A DNA stretch of 64,000 nt from Ichthyophis bannanicus (GCA_033557465.1 CM066043.1:78088662-78152661), one strand, 5' to 3'. Counted from the stretch's first letter, positions 1 to 10,850 are shown. Numbers and translations: made by a program. The notes: a model not told the origin generated them from the letters alone.

Positions 1-2734
1 TTTGCAGGAAACAGAATCTGCTGTAGAATCTATATGGATTGAAATTCCATATAAAAGGGGGAAGGCAATGGCAGTGGGGGTGTAATATTGAGCGCCTGGC
101 CAGAATGACCAAATGGATGATGAAATGCTCAAAGAAATCAAGGAAGTTAACAAATGTTACAGCGCAGTAATAATAATGGGTGATTTCAATTACCCCGGTA
201 TCGACTGGGTCAGTGTCACGTCAGGACATGCTAGGGAGATAAAGTTCCTAGATGAAATAAATGACTGCTTCTTGGAGCAGCTAGTTCATAAACCGACCAG
301 AGGGGAAGCCATATTAGACCTAGTCCTTAGTGGAACACCAGATCTAGTGCAAGAGATAAGGGTGTTGGGGCCACTTGGCAATAGTGATCATAGCATGATC
401 GCCTTTGATTTAATTAGTGGAAGAGGGATAGTAAGGAAATCCACAGTACTACCTTTTAATTTTCGAAAGGGAGACTATGATAAAATGAGGAAAACAGTTA
501 AGAAAAAACTAAAAGGAGCAGTTGCAAAGGTTAAAGACGTACATCAAGCTTGGGTGTTGTTGAAAAATACTATCTTGGAAGCCCAGACCAGCTGTATTCC
601 ACGCTTTAAGAAAAGTGGAAGGAAGTCCAAAAAACTGCCAGCATGGTTTAAAGCTGAGGTCAGAGAGGCTGTTGTTGCCAAAAAAGCATCTTTCAGGAAA
701 TGGAAAAAAGAGCCAAATGACGAAACCTGGAAACAGCACAAGCACTGGCAAGTCAAATGCAAGACATTGATAAGGCAGGCAAAGAGAGAATTTGAGAAGA
801 AGCTTGCTGCGGAAGCAAAAACGCGAAATAAAGACCTTTTCAAGTACATTCGTAGCAAAAAACCTGTGAGAGAGTCAGTTGGTCCATTAGATGATGAAAG
901 GGTTAAAGGAGCACTAAGAGGCAACAAGGCGATAGCGGAAAGACTGAATGAATTCTTTGCTTCAGTCTTTACTGAGGAAGATGTTGGGATGTTACCTATG
1001 ACTGAAGTGGTATTTAAAGGTGCGGAAGAATTGAAGGAAATATCGATACATCGGGAAGATGTCTTACAACTATTAGATAAATTGAAGAGTAGCAAATCAC
1101 CTGGGCCGGATGGTATACATCCAAGGGTGTTGAAAGAACTGAAATATGAGATTGCAGACCTGCTATCAGTAATCTGTGAACTATCATTAAAATCATCTCT
1201 AATACCTGAAGATTGGAGGATCACCAATGTAACACCAATTTTTAAAAAGGGTTCCAGGGGTGATCCGGGAAACTACAGACCAGTGAGCCTAATGTCAGTA
1301 CCGAGAAAAATGGTAGAAACCATCATAAAGAATAAAATTACTCAGCATGTAGGTAGTCACGACCTAATGGGAGACAGCCAACATGGCTTTAGACAAGGAA
1401 GATCTTGTCTTACTAATCTGTTATGTTTTTTTGAAGGAGTGAATAAACAGGTGGACAAAGGTGAGTCGGTTGATATTGTGTATCTGGACTTTCAGAAAGC
1501 CTTTGACAAGGTCCCTCATCAGAGACTTTTGGCAAAACTAAAGAGTCATGGGATAGGAGGCAGTGTACTATTGTGGATCAGGAACTGGTTAAAAGATAGA
1601 AAGCAGAGGGTAGGGCTAAATGGCCAATTTTCCCAATGGAGAAAGGTGAATAGTGGTATACCCCAGGGATCTGTGCTGGGTCCGCTGTTTTTTGACATAT
1701 TCATAAATGACCTGGAAAGTGGAATAACGAGTGAGGTTATCAAATTTGCAGATGACACAAAACTATTTAAAGTTGTTAAAACCCAAGAGGATTGTGAAAA
1801 ATTGAAAGCGGATCTTGATAAATTGGAAGACTGGGCATCAAAATGGCAGATGAAATTTGATGTGGACAAGTGCAAGGTTATGCACCTAGGGAAGAACAAC
1901 CCAAACTATGGTTACACGATGCAAGGTTCCACATTAGGAACCACCACCCAGGAAAAAGATTTAGGCATCATTGTGGATACCATGTTACAACCCTCAGCCC
2001 AGTGTGCAGCGGCGGCCAAGAGAGCAAATAGAATGCTAGGTATGATAAGGAAAGGAATGGAAAATAAAACAAAAGATATTATAATGCCTCTATATCGTTC
2101 CATGGTGAGACCGCACCTTGAATATTGTGTGCAATTCTGGTCGCCGTATCTTAAAAAGGATATAGCGATTTTAGAAAAGTTTCAGAGAAGAGCCACCAAA
2201 ATGGTAAAGGGGATGGAAGGATACTCCTATGAAGAAAGGCTAAAAAGGTTAGGGCTCTTTAACCTGGAAAAGAGACGGCTGAGGGGAGATATGATAGAAG
2301 TCTATAAATTAATGAACGGAGTGGAACGGGTAAACGTAGATCGATTGTTTACGTTATCAGAATATAGAAAGACTAGGGGACATGCAATGAAGCTACAGGG
2401 TAAACTATTTAAGACTAATAAAAGAAAATATTTTTTCACTCAACGTGCAATCAAACTCTGGAATTTGTTACCGGAGGATGTAGTAAAGGCTGTTAGTGTA
2501 GCTGGGTTTAAAAAAGGTTTGGACAAGTTCCTGGAGGAAAGGTCCATAAACCATTATTAAGAAGTGACCGAAGATATCAATGCTTGACCCAGTACAAGCA
2601 TTGTGGAACTTGTCTCTTGGGGAAACTGCTAAGTACATATGATCTAGATTGGCCACTGTTAGAAACAGAATACTGGGCTTGATGGACCTTGGTCTGACCC
2701 AGTATGGCATATCTTATGTTCTTATGTTCTTATA
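1..2734 (+). mobile_element. CR1-clade LINE, subfamily A, 5' end cut by window edge
   Basis: Non-LTR retrotransposon copy entering from the left edge within the endonuclease domain. It carries an open ORF2 and a short 3' UTR, and ends in the octamer-like tail (CTTATGTT)n at about 2711-2734, the typical CR1 type of 3' end. The 3' UTR phrase around 2665-2715 recurs at about 12930-12998 and, on the minus strand, at 25216-25290, which defines this subfamily in the window. Upstream of the open frame the endonuclease reading frame is broken by stop codons near position 85-95 (TAA, then TGA), so the copy is probably inactive unless another genomic copy supplies the missing part. Confidence 0.93.
113..2560 (+). 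CDS. CR1 ORF2: endonuclease C-terminus plus reverse transcriptase
   Basis: An 815-codon open frame. Residues 1-100 are the C-terminal half of an APE-type endonuclease, with GDFN near residue 24 and the SDH motif near residue 92. A charged linker follows to about residue 320. The reverse transcriptase then shows PGPDGIHPRVL, NYRPVSL, DFQKAFDKVPH (catalytic Asp), PQGSVLGPL and the core FADD in KFADDTKLF near residue 545. The CR1-typical C-terminal stretch PHLEYCVQFWSP and a basic tail follow. The FADD pair and the motif A Asp are intact, so the catalytic centre looks preserved. The Met at 113 is not the true start: the family frame extends upstream but meets two stops there. ORF2 acts in target-primed reverse transcription of the element RNA. 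The long open frame suggests a fairly recent insertion. Confidence 0.92.
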   Translation: MDDEMLKEIKEVNKCYSAVIIMGDFNYPGIDWVSVTSGHAREIKFLDEINDCFLEQLVHKPTRGEAILDLVLSGTPDLVQEIRVLGPLGNSDHSMIAFDLISGRGIVRKSTVLPFNFRKGDYDKMRKTVKKKLKGAVAKVKDVHQAWVLLKNTILEAQTSCIPRFKKSGRKSKKLPAWFKAEVREAVVAKKASFRKWKKEPNDETWKQHKHWQVKCKTLIRQAKREFEKKLAAEAKTRNKDLFKYIRSKKPVRESVGPLDDERVKGALRGNKAIAERLNEFFASVFTEEDVGMLPMTEVVFKGAEELKEISIHREDVLQLLDKLKSSKSPGPDGIHPRVLKELKYEIADLLSVICELSLKSSLIPEDWRITNVTPIFKKGSRGDPGNYRPVSLMSVPRKMVETIIKNKITQHVGSHDLMGDSQHGFRQGRSCLTNLLCFFEGVNKQVDKGESVDIVYLDFQKAFDKVPHQRLLAKLKSHGIGGSVLLWIRNWLKDRKQRVGLNGQFSQWRKVNSGIPQGSVLGPLFFDIFINDLESGITSEVIKFADDTKLFKVVKTQEDCEKLKADLDKLEDWASKWQMKFDVDKCKVMHLGKNNPNYGYTMQGSTLGTTTQEKDLGIIVDTMLQPSAQCAAAAKRANRMLGMIRKGMENKTKDIIMPLYRSMVRPHLEYCVQFWSPYLKKDIAILEKFQRRATKMVKGMEGYSYEERLKRLGLFNLEKRRLRGDMIEVYKLMNGVERVNVDRLFTLSEYRKTRGHAMKLQGKLFKTNKRKYFFTQRAIKLWNLLPEDVVKAVSVAGFKKGLDKFLEERSINHY

Positions 2735-4185
2735 CAAGCAAGAGGTGTGCCACTGAGCAAAACAACCTTTTGCCGGTTGCATCCAAAAGACACTCCCAAA
2801 GATCAAATGATGAATCCCCATGCCATTATTGAAGACTGATGCCAATCAAAAAGAACCACCAATCATGAAGGGGATAACCCACAGAAATGGGAAACCCCTT
2901 ACCCGATTGGTTCATCCTTAAAACAAACTGGGCCAATCGATTTCTCGATTCAGACCTGTGGGATGAACTGAATTTAATTCATGAATCCAACGCTGCTCGC
3001 ACCATTGCAATCGGGCCCATCTCCACCATGTGGATCAACTGGAACAATGACCGTCCGGACCAACTCACCAAACGATATAGGAACAGTGCTCCATGATGGG
3101 TGCAGAAAGCACCTTTTGCCGAACACGAGAGGCATGTTCACTTATCCGAATTTTAATAGGATGTGTGGTTCGGCCGACATAAATCAAGGGGGGTAAGGGC
3201 ATCGGGGGGGAGTGGAATGGAAGACTTCACTGGGGGGCTGCTACCTTGTGATAAAGCAAGGGGATTGGGGTTTTCTCAAGCAGAGGGTGGATGTTGATGC
3301 TTCAACGGAGTGAAAGGGGACTGACCCAAGGCCAGGCTGGGAATGAAACTAGAGGAAGAAAAGTATAACAAAACTTTGAGATTTGTATAATTTCAGATTG
3401 GAAATAACACAAAATGAAACAAATATTTTGTTGGTTTCCCTCTCATTTTAATAAGACAGCACACCTTTAATATTTTGGCAAATTATGCAATAAAACAGTA
3501 ATTCTGATTCTTTGGGTCACATCCTTCCATATCACTTGACCAACTAAGCCATTCCAAGGCTTAACTCTACTTCCACTGCCCATTCCTATGGATTTCCAGC
3601 AACTGCCCACTTCCCAAGAGTTAAAGGCAAAAGTTACCAAATCCGAAATTGGTGGTCATCAATAACCGATGAAGTGTGGCAGCAGTGAACAGTGAAATCA
3701 TTCATGGAAGTTAGGACTCTATTCTGGTCTGAAAGGCTTTTAGTGATGGTTGGCATATTACGAACAATGATCTGTTTATCTTGCAATCTCCATCTTTCTT
3801 TTTTAAATGATTTGCATTGTATGGAGAATAATTAGAAAAAGAACAGCCTTGGCAATGTTCCCATCCAGTATTCAGACTTTGCTGAGACAAGCATATCTTA
3901 GGATTGCTTATGTATGTGATTTTCTGCAAGACCATAATATATAAATTTAAAAAATATATTTTTATAATATTACAGCTTAAGGAACTAGAGAAGTCAGGTT
4001 TATCCAGCATGGTAGTCATGTTAGTTCATAGTAGATGTGTGCAGACAAAAACATTTTGTTTCATTCATTTTCCCATTTAATGTACAGAATTTTTCATTGA
4101 ATTTCAATATGTTACTTCCTTTCTATTATTAATAGTGCGCACCATTGCTTAATAGTGCACCTTATGAACAAATAGCATGCATTAT
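2735..4185. other. No gene recognised
   Basis: About 1.45 kb without a recognised gene. Two short overlapping open frames (2887-3096 and 2981-3196) match no family I know. Base composition shifts from mixed to AT-rich after about 3350. I see no terminal repeats, tandem array or tRNA-like head. Confidence 0.4.
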
Positions 4186-4190
4186 TGAGC

Positions 4191-4410
4191 CTTTTTTTTT
4201 AATGCCATCAAGTCAATGCTGACTCCTAGCAATGCAGCTACCTCTGGGTTTTCTTGACAATGAATCATGAGAAGTAGATTGCCAGGCTTTTTTTCTGAGG
4301 AAATGGAGGGTAAAGTGACTTACCCAAAGTCACAAGGAACATCAGTGGGAATTGAACCCTTGAACTTTTGGGTAGTAGGTAGTTGCTCTAACCACTAGGC
4401 TACTCTTCCA
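4191..4410 (-). mobile_element. tRNA-headed SINE, family 1
   Basis: On the minus strand the element opens with a tRNA-like promoter: an A-box-like GTAGCCTAGTGGTTAGAGC at about 4388-4406 and a B-box-like GGGTTCAATTCCC about 30 bases further on. A shared body follows (GTCACTTTACCCTCCATT), then a tail domain ending in GGAGTCAGCATTGACTTGATGGC and a T/A homopolymer. The copy at 8930-9143 has the same organisation. Polymerase III promoters of this kind drive SINE transcription, and LINE proteins move the RNA. Confidence 0.75.
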
Positions 4411-4627
4411 TAGTACAATTTGTTATGCAATAGTGTATGCTATTCACACTATGGCTTAATAGTGTGCACTATGGCTCAATAGTGCACACTATTTGCCCAT
4501 AGTGCATACTATTAATAATAGATGGGAAGTGATGAGATTTTGGCATTTCGATTTTCATTATCATTCAAAATAGCACAAAAAATGAGAAATATTGTTGATA
4601 TTTCCCATTTCTTTCAAATTTATTTAA

Positions 4628-4760
4628 CATTTTTTTTTTATATACCGCACTATTTATTATCAGCGCGGTTTACATAGAAATGAATGCACATAGAAATGCA
4701 CATAGAATGCACATAGAAATGAATGCACATCCCTAATTTGTAGCAGTAAAAATGACAAAG
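4628..4760 (-). repeat. LINE/SINE 3'-tail fragment
   Basis: On the minus strand the sequence reads GTAAACCGCGCTGATAATAA followed by a GCGGTATATAAA-type end. This short stem (ACCGC...GCGGT) before an A-rich tail is typical of L2-like LINE 3' ends and SINEs that copied them. A few imperfect repeats of a GCACATAGAAATG unit adjoin it at 4680-4730. No coding part is left. Confidence 0.45.
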
Positions 4761-5520
4761 AGGTTGGTGATACCTTATGGACCAACCAATTTATTTTTCT
4801 TTCCAAACCCAATGGACATTGGAAAGAAGTATTTAAAAGGGGTTGAAGATGTCTGTCATCAATCTGTCCATCTGTCTTGGACAAAATAACTCTCCACAAA
4901 TTTTAATGGGATAGGATTAAAATTGGCATATAGGAAACACTGGCAAAAAGACACATCAAGTATGAAAATGGGTTAAATCAAACTGGGTGTTCTAGAGAAA
5001 TAAGATCCCCAAAACACTAGCCCAATGTATTTCTATGGGAAAAGACTTTCCGGGTTCTGTTTTGGGCTGGCACTACCATTAGGCAGACAAGGTGGTCGCC
5101 TAGTGCGCAGGCCCTCCAGGAGCACCCCATGCCCATTGCTGCCGTTGGCGCCCCTCTTTGAGGCCGACAGGAGCCGCAATTACCCTGATACCATTATGCA
5201 GCACTTACCCTCTTTCTCTGCGGCTCTCTCATGGTTTCCTTCAATCAATCTGCTGATTTGCCCCTCCCCCCTACTGCAGATTGCTGGTTTATATATAACT
5301 GAAAGTCTGGAGCCAAAGTGGTAGATTGAATTGATGGAAACCATGATGCAGCCACGGAGAAAGAGGTTAAGTGCTGCATCGCAGTTTCAGGGTAATTGCT
5401 GAGAGGGGGTGGCAGAATGGAAGGCCCACCTAGGGTGCCTCCAGTCCTTGAGCTGGCTCTGGTTCTGTAGTGAAGAAACTTACATATAGTGAAACATAAC
5501 AGTTAGGGAATCACTCCTTT
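4760..5520. other. No gene recognised
   Basis: About 760 bases with no recognised coding or repeat family. The GC-richer stretch at 5060-5180 holds an open frame of 99 codons (5025-5324) with no domain I recognise. Confidence 0.35.
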
Positions 5521-5524
5521 CAAA

Positions 5525-6830
5525 CTCAATCTCCCTGTTCTCTTCTCTCCCAAATCCCCAAACTGTCCCCAGCTCCAAAAAATACCCACCTCCACAATTG
5601 CCCTACCATTCTGCACACTACCCCACCCCCATAAAATATTCCCTTTCAACTATCCTACCAACCTGTCAAATTTTGTAACCATGAAAAATATACCCTCCCA
5701 ATTGCTTCACTACACCACAAATTGCCCCATCTCCAAAAAACATACCCCTACACCTGCCTCACCACACCAGTAACTGTCCTCATCCCATAAAACAACCTCC
5801 CGCAAGCGCCTCACCACCCTGCTGTGATGGGGTATATAGAATGTTACCCATCCCTCTCCAAAGGGAGTATCAACAGTCCCCTTTAAGAGAGTTTGCAGCC
5901 CGGATTTCAGGGCTGGGAGCACGTGGCTGACAGAGAGAGGTTAAGAACCCAGCAGGCTGCAGGAGGGAGAGAGGCCCATGGAGCCAGAAGTCTTTCCAAG
6001 GCAAGCCATGCAAAAAGGTTCTGAGGTAGAAACTTTAACTGGGGTGGAGGAAGGGCGAGGAGAACCAGCTTTGTGGAGGTTTAACAAGCTGGGACAGAAT
6101 TAAAGCTGATTTTGTTTTCTCCGAGCTCCTGTCTGTTCTGGGTTTTGCTTTGTGAAGGTTTAAAACACAAGATGGAACAGAATAAAAGCTGATTTTGTTT
6201 TCCCAGAACTGCTGTCTGTTCTGTATTTTAAAGAAAGCCCCTTCCCACCACATGCCACAGTACCACACCTGCAAACTGCCCCACTCCCAAAACCTACACC
6301 ACTGCAATTGCCCCACCACATTGTAAACTGCCCCAACCACAATAAACAGCCTCCCACAATTGACTCACTCCTTTGCAAACAGATATTACCTCAAAAAATA
6401 CCCCTCAAAACTGCTCTACTGTCCCACAAACCTCCCAACCCCTAAAAAATACCTCCACAACAGACCTACCACTTGGCAATTGTTTGTGTGTGTCAGTTTG
6501 CATGCCCATCCCTAAACAATACCCCCACAACTGCCTTGCTACCTTACAAAATGCCGCACCCCCAAGATTACCCTCCTACAACTGCCACACCACTCCAGAA
6601 ATTGCTACCTTCCCGAAAAATACCCCTGAAAACTGCCTATCAACAAAACCTACCATGCCAGAACTTCCCCAGCAACCCACGCTCTGCCCTTACCCTAAAA
6701 AATACTCCCTCAAAACTATCCTACTACCCCATAAACTGCCCCACTCCTAAAAAATACCATTAGAACTGCCCAACCACCCTGAAAAATGCCACACCCCCAA
6801 AACTATCCCCGCAAATGGCTGACCATTTCA
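5525..6830. repeat. Diverged C/A-rich tandem satellite, interrupted by an LTR
   Basis: Repeated phrases of the form 'ctgccccac..ccaaaaaatacc(c)c..acaactgcc' recur with a period of about 55-60 bases at 5525-5815 and again at 6240-6830. Units are strongly diverged. The array is split by the LTR copy at about 5824-6262. Open frames within it are Pro/Thr/Asn-rich artefacts of the unit. Confidence 0.6.
5824..6262 (+). mobile_element. Solo LTR-like element, copy 1 (with internal duplication)
   Basis: Starts TGATGGGGT and is homologous along its length to 10276-10634, the second copy. Shared landmarks include CCAAAGGGAGTATCAACAGT, GGTTAAGAACCCAGCAGGCT and an AATTAAAGCTGATTTTG stretch that may be the polyadenylation region. 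Copy 1 carries that last stretch twice, at about 6081-6155 and 6156-6232, whereas copy 2 has it once. No coding sequence lies between or beside the copies and I could not define a clean target-site duplication. The LTR assignment rests on two-copy structure, size (about 350-440 bases) and TG/CA-like ends. Confidence 0.55.
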
Positions 6831-6989
6831 CCAAATGACGCTGCCTCTGCCCACCCAGAAGTGCCAAGTTACCAAGTTCCAGGAGTGAAATTTTTTTGCA
6901 GTTCTGGTTTTAAATTTGCATTGCAATGTAGTATGGTATTTATAGTTCCTGAATTTACCCATTGGAAACAGTGCTGCAGGTCTAGAAAG

Positions 6990-8560
6990 ACTTGAAGGAC
7001 TAGAAAAAGGGACTGCTACTTCTGGAGAGAGATCTGCAATTGTGAGTATATGCTTCTGGGAATTTTCTGAAAGGACTTCTTTGTATTAAAGCTAATTAGT
7101 CTGTGAACCCATTGTTTTTTGTTAAATCAGTCTGGGCCTAGTAGCAGCAGTTTAAGTTTAAATTTAAAACACACAACAGAACTTTCTGGTTACATTTCAT
7201 ACCCAGCAGAGAGCTTGTAGTTTAAATTTAATAGTCACTCAGGGCCTAGTATCAGCAAAGTACTTTAGTTTAAATTTAAAACACAGAAGAGAGCTTTCTG
7301 GTTAAATTTGGAACCCAGCAGAGAGCTTGTAGTTTAAATTTCATAATAAGTCAGAGCCTAGCAGCAGCAAAGAGCTGTAATTTAAATCAAATCAGAATAT
7401 AACTTAGCATAAAAGGCAAAACAGGTTCAGTACTCTTTGAGCAACAAATAAACTCTTCTACAGACCTTTACAAAGAGGCCTTCTACCTAGGGGGCAAGAG
7501 ACCTGTAAAACATTTTCAATAGGTGTTAACACCAGGTGGCAGGTCAAAAGGCCATTTTGAAAGACTACTTCTATCCTAGCAAGCACTCTTAATCACCCAG
7601 GAAGTTGGTCACAGCTTACCTCAGCAGCACAGGCATAAATAGCTCTACCAGTGCTCTGTGATCCTCAGTCTTGAAGGACTAGAAAAAGGGACTGCTACTT
7701 CTGGAGAGAGATCTGCAATTATGAGTATATACTTCTGGGATTTTCTGAGCTTGTAGTTTAAATTTAATAGTCACTCAGGGCCTAGTATCAGATCTAAGCA
7801 CAAGCTTAAAACTAAGATGCAGACAGCAGTCCAGTAGCAAGATGGGGGCTTTCCAGTCTTTTGCATTGAGTGTCACATGTATGATTTTCTCCCAGTTGGT
7901 GAGAGGTCTTACGTGTGCACTAGGTGCAAGGAGCTCTTTGCTCTCAGAAAACGAGTCCATTCTCTAGAGGCTAGAGTAGCAGACTTGGAAGACATAAGAA
8001 AGACAGAGAGGTACATAGACAAGACCTACAGGGATATAGTCCTGAAGTCCCACCTCCAGTCTGGCAGCATCCCTGTTGCCATGGAGAAGAGAGGTCATGT
8101 GACAGGACAGCATCACCCTAGTGTGGCAGGAAGTGATCCTGTAACTAAGACCTGTCCTCCAGGTGATGTAAAACCCTCTTGCACCAAGGAAGTTTCTCCA
8201 GGGCCATGTGCCCATGAGGGAAGGGTTAGGACAGCCGTTATAGTTGGTGATTCAATCATTAGGCATGTAGATAGCTGGGTGGCTGGTGGACATGAGGATC
8301 ACCTGGTAACATGCCTGCCTGGAGCGAAGGTAGTGGACCTCACGCGCCACCTAGATAAGGTCTTAGATAGTGCTGGGGAGGAGTCTGCGGTCTTGGTACA
8401 TGTCGGTACCAATAACATAGGAAAATGTGGTAGGGAGGTTCTGGAGGCTAAATTTAGGCTTTTAGGTAGGAAGCTGAAATCCAGAACTTCCAGAGTAGCG
8501 TTCTCCGAAATGCTAGTATCTATTGCCATGGACAGGGCTAGATTAAGGAACTGACAAGCT
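6990..8560 (+). mobile_element. CR1 5' region with tandem leader repeats and ORF1, truncated
   Basis: A 5' untranslated leader followed by a partial ORF1. The leader begins and ends with direct copies of the same 75-80-base block (6991-7071 and 7670-7750, starting CTTGAAGGACTAGAAAAAGG). Between them are imperfect repeats of a unit containing 'gtttaaatttaaaacccagcagagagctt'-type phrases at 7100-7400. Related leader repeats recur at 13985-14300. Tandem 5' UTR monomers often act as promoter units in LINEs. The body stops around 8555 with no ORF2. Confidence 0.65.
7877..8554 (+). pseudogene. CR1 ORF1: zinc motif, coiled coil and SGNH esterase, truncated
   Basis: CR1-type ORF1 product, an RNA-binding/esterase accessory protein of the LINE. 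The same frame reads upstream of this Met through about 7862 and there supplies CIECH. Together with CTRCKE about 18 residues on, this forms a C-x2-C...C-x2-C zinc motif. A short heptad-rich segment (KRVHSLEARVADLEDI) follows. The esterase domain shows block I GDS in VIVGDSIIRHV (residue about 123), PGAKVVDL, and block III as GTNN in HVGTNNIGKCG, where GTND is more usual. The frame stops before the block V Asp-x-x-His, so the catalytic set is incomplete. Compare the complete domain at 33216-33953. A truncated relic; the family call is firm. Confidence 0.8.
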
Positions 8561-8925
8561 AGGAGAAAAGTTTAGGGGAGTGCTATTAGATGTGCTCAGC
8601 ACTTGGGAGGTTAGGATTGACAATTGTCTGGCTTTTTTCATTATTCTACCAATTTTTACATTACCTTGTAATATCTGGAAGCTAGAGGAAAGGTTAACAT
8701 GTCTGGACACATTGCAGAGTTTATAACATCTATCTGTAGTTCTCTAATCCTCCCCCTCCCCATGTGAGTGATCCTACCCTGCCTGCTTCCAATGTAATTA
8801 GCAGCAGAGGCTGTGGGAAGGGTCCAGCCAATGGGAAGGCTTTGGGGGAAGAGCACTGAAATGCTGCTGTACTTACAGAAAAGGAGGTGAGCTGAGAGAA
8901 ATTTCTGTGCTGTGCAAGTTTAGGT
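8560..8925. other. No gene recognised
   Basis: About 365 bases between a truncated CR1 and a SINE. I see no coding frame or repeat structure that I can name. Confidence 0.35.
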
Positions 8926-8929
8926 GTTT

Positions 8930-9143
8930 TTTTAGTGCCGTCAAGTCAGTGCTGATTCCTAGCAACCCAGCTGCCTCTGGGTTTTCTTGGCGATGTATCA
9001 CCAGAAGTAGATTGCCTGGCCTTTTCTTCCAAGGCAATGGAGGGATAAAATGACTTGCCCAAGGTCACAAGAAGTGCCAGTGAGAATTGAACCCTTGATC
9101 TTCTGGGTACTAGGCAGTTCTAACCACAATCATACCACCCCGC
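8930..9143 (-). mobile_element. tRNA-headed SINE, family 1, second copy
   Basis: Same organisation as 4191-4410 on the minus strand: a decayed tRNA-like head (B-box-like GGTTCAATTCTCA near 9078), the GTCATTTTATCCCTCCATTG body and the GGAATCAGCACTGACTTGACGG tail domain next to an A/T homopolymer. The head is more decayed than in the first copy. Confidence 0.7.
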
Positions 9144-9224
9144 AAAGATACCTATATACACACAAACAAAATAGAGCTACACACCAAAAAAAACAGATAA
9201 TAAACATATAAAACGGAGATATAC

Positions 9225-9245
9225 ATGAACACACACACACACACA
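9225..9245 (+). repeat. (AC)n microsatellite
   Basis: About ten AC dinucleotide units in an A/C-rich stretch. Confidence 0.85.
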
Positions 9246-9454
9246 GAAGGATTGGAAAGAATTCCATGCTCTGCATGCTTTTCCCACTTGTTGAGGCATA
9301 AGCTAATTTAAGATGTCAAGAAAATATTTTTTAGACCAGTCACCCTAGAATTTTAGGTAGTGACCTTGAATATAGAGTGCACCTGGCATTTTCTGCAAAT
9401 GCTGACTCCTAGAGCCATTATTCTTCTGCAAGATTGTTTTTCAATATTTTTTTC

Positions 9455-9780
9455 AGCTTTTTGCACACAGTACTCCAAATGAGGTCTCACCTAAGACTTA
9501 TAGAGAGGCACTATCACCTCCTCCTTCCTGCTGGCCATTCCTCTCCCTATGCACCTAAGCATCCTTCTGGCTTTCATCATTGCCTTTTCTACCTCTTTAG
9601 CCACTTTAAGATCATCAGAAATAATCATGCCCAGGTCTTGCTCTTCTTTCGTGAACAGAAGTACTTCACTCCCTATACTATACCGGTCTCTTGGATTTTT
9701 GCAGTCCAAATGCATGACTCTGCATTTTTTTAGCGTTAAACCTCAGCTTCCAAATTCTTGACCATTCTTCTATAGAAGCA
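9455..9780 (-). mobile_element. CR1-B ORF2 fragment
   Basis: Minus-strand reading gives the post-catalytic part of a CR1 reverse transcriptase. It shows KEEQDLGMIISDDLKVAKEV, ARRMLRCIGRGMASRKEEV and the start of the C-terminal region. These match the subfamily B copies at 30342-31964 and 49891-51312 at the corresponding place. Both ends are cut; there is no 3' tail and no catalytic motif. Confidence 0.85.
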
Positions 9781-10275
9781 TAGAGGCAGCGATCGTAGCT
9801 GTCATGACCCACGGGAGCGGCATCTTCTGATGGGAAAAGAAGAGAGAGAGGCTGTGATCGTGGCCAGGACTGCTACAGGAAGTGGAGTTGGAGCCAGAGA
9901 GGGGCAGTAAAGGCAACAGAAGTTTAAAGGGTCAGTCAATTTGGAAAAGGAATATGGGGAGAGTGGAATGCAGGACAGGGGTATGAGTGCAAGGGGAGGG
10001 AGAAAGGGATGGAGGCTAGAAAGGGGATTAGAAAGTGAGAGGGGGGCAGTAGGAGAGCGCCTGAAGAGGGAAGGGAAGAGTGCAAGGGGTTATAAATTGA
10101 AGAATTGAATGTTTGGGGAGAAGAGGCCACAATGTGTATATGCCAAAAGATGCAAGCACCACACCACAGACATGGAATATCCGGGTTCGGATTTCAGTGC
10201 CAGCAGCTAGCCACGTTAGCAGCACTAGATGCCGGCACTGATTATCCCACCCTATGATCTCCTTCAAGTACCTCT

Positions 10276-10634
10276 GATGGGGTCTACAGTATGTTATCCA
10301 TAGCTCTCCAAAGGGAGTATCAACAGTCCCCTTTAAGAGAGTCTGTAGCCAAGAGTTCAGGGCTGGGAGAGCGTGGCTCACAGGGAGAGGTTAAGAACCC
10401 AGCAGGCTGTGGGAGAGAGAGAGATCTGTGGAGCCAGAAGTCCTTCCAAGGCAAGCCGTGCATAGGAGTTCTCAGTTAAGAACTTTAACTAGGGCTGGAG
10501 GAAGGGCCGGGAGAACCAGCTTTGTGGAGGTTTAACAAGCTGGGACAGAATTAAAGCTGATTTTGTTTTCCCTGAACTGCTGTCTCACCTGTGTTTTAAA
10601 GAAAACCCCTTCCCACTGCATGCCACACTACTAC
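10276..10634 (+). mobile_element. Solo LTR-like element, copy 2
   Basis: Homologous over its length to 5824-6262, with one rather than two copies of the AATTAAAGCTGATTTTG segment (about 10546). Starts TGATGGGGT. No internal coding region is present and no clear target-site duplication is seen. Confidence 0.55.
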
Positions 10635-10639
10635 ACCCC

Positions 10640-10850
10640 ATATTGACACGATAGTGAAGTCCTCTTTCATTACTCTCTGAAGGATTCAGTCTATCAAACC
10701 TTGTTTTTCCCCTGCTCATCTTAAACTTCTACTCTTAGCTTTAGTTATTTCTAAAATAGATTACTTCAATTCCCTCTACAATGGTCTACCACTTTCTTCC
10801 AGCTTAGCTGCATTTGCTACTCGCTCACTGGACAGCAGTGATATTGAGCC
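10640..10850 (+). mobile_element. L2-like LINE ORF2 C-terminal scrap
   Basis: A frame around 10735-10830 reads LVISKIDYFNSLYNGLPLSS, the phrase that follows the catalytic domain in L2-clade reverse transcriptases (usually ...DYCNSLLxGLP). Only about 70 codons are recognisable and frameshifts are likely on both sides. Confidence 0.6.

Noticed and set aside
4388..4410. tRNA gene
   Set aside because: Only A- and B-box-like segments are present, attached to a SINE body; no acceptor stem can be formed. The same applies at 8930-9143, 28638-29265 and 35398-35692.
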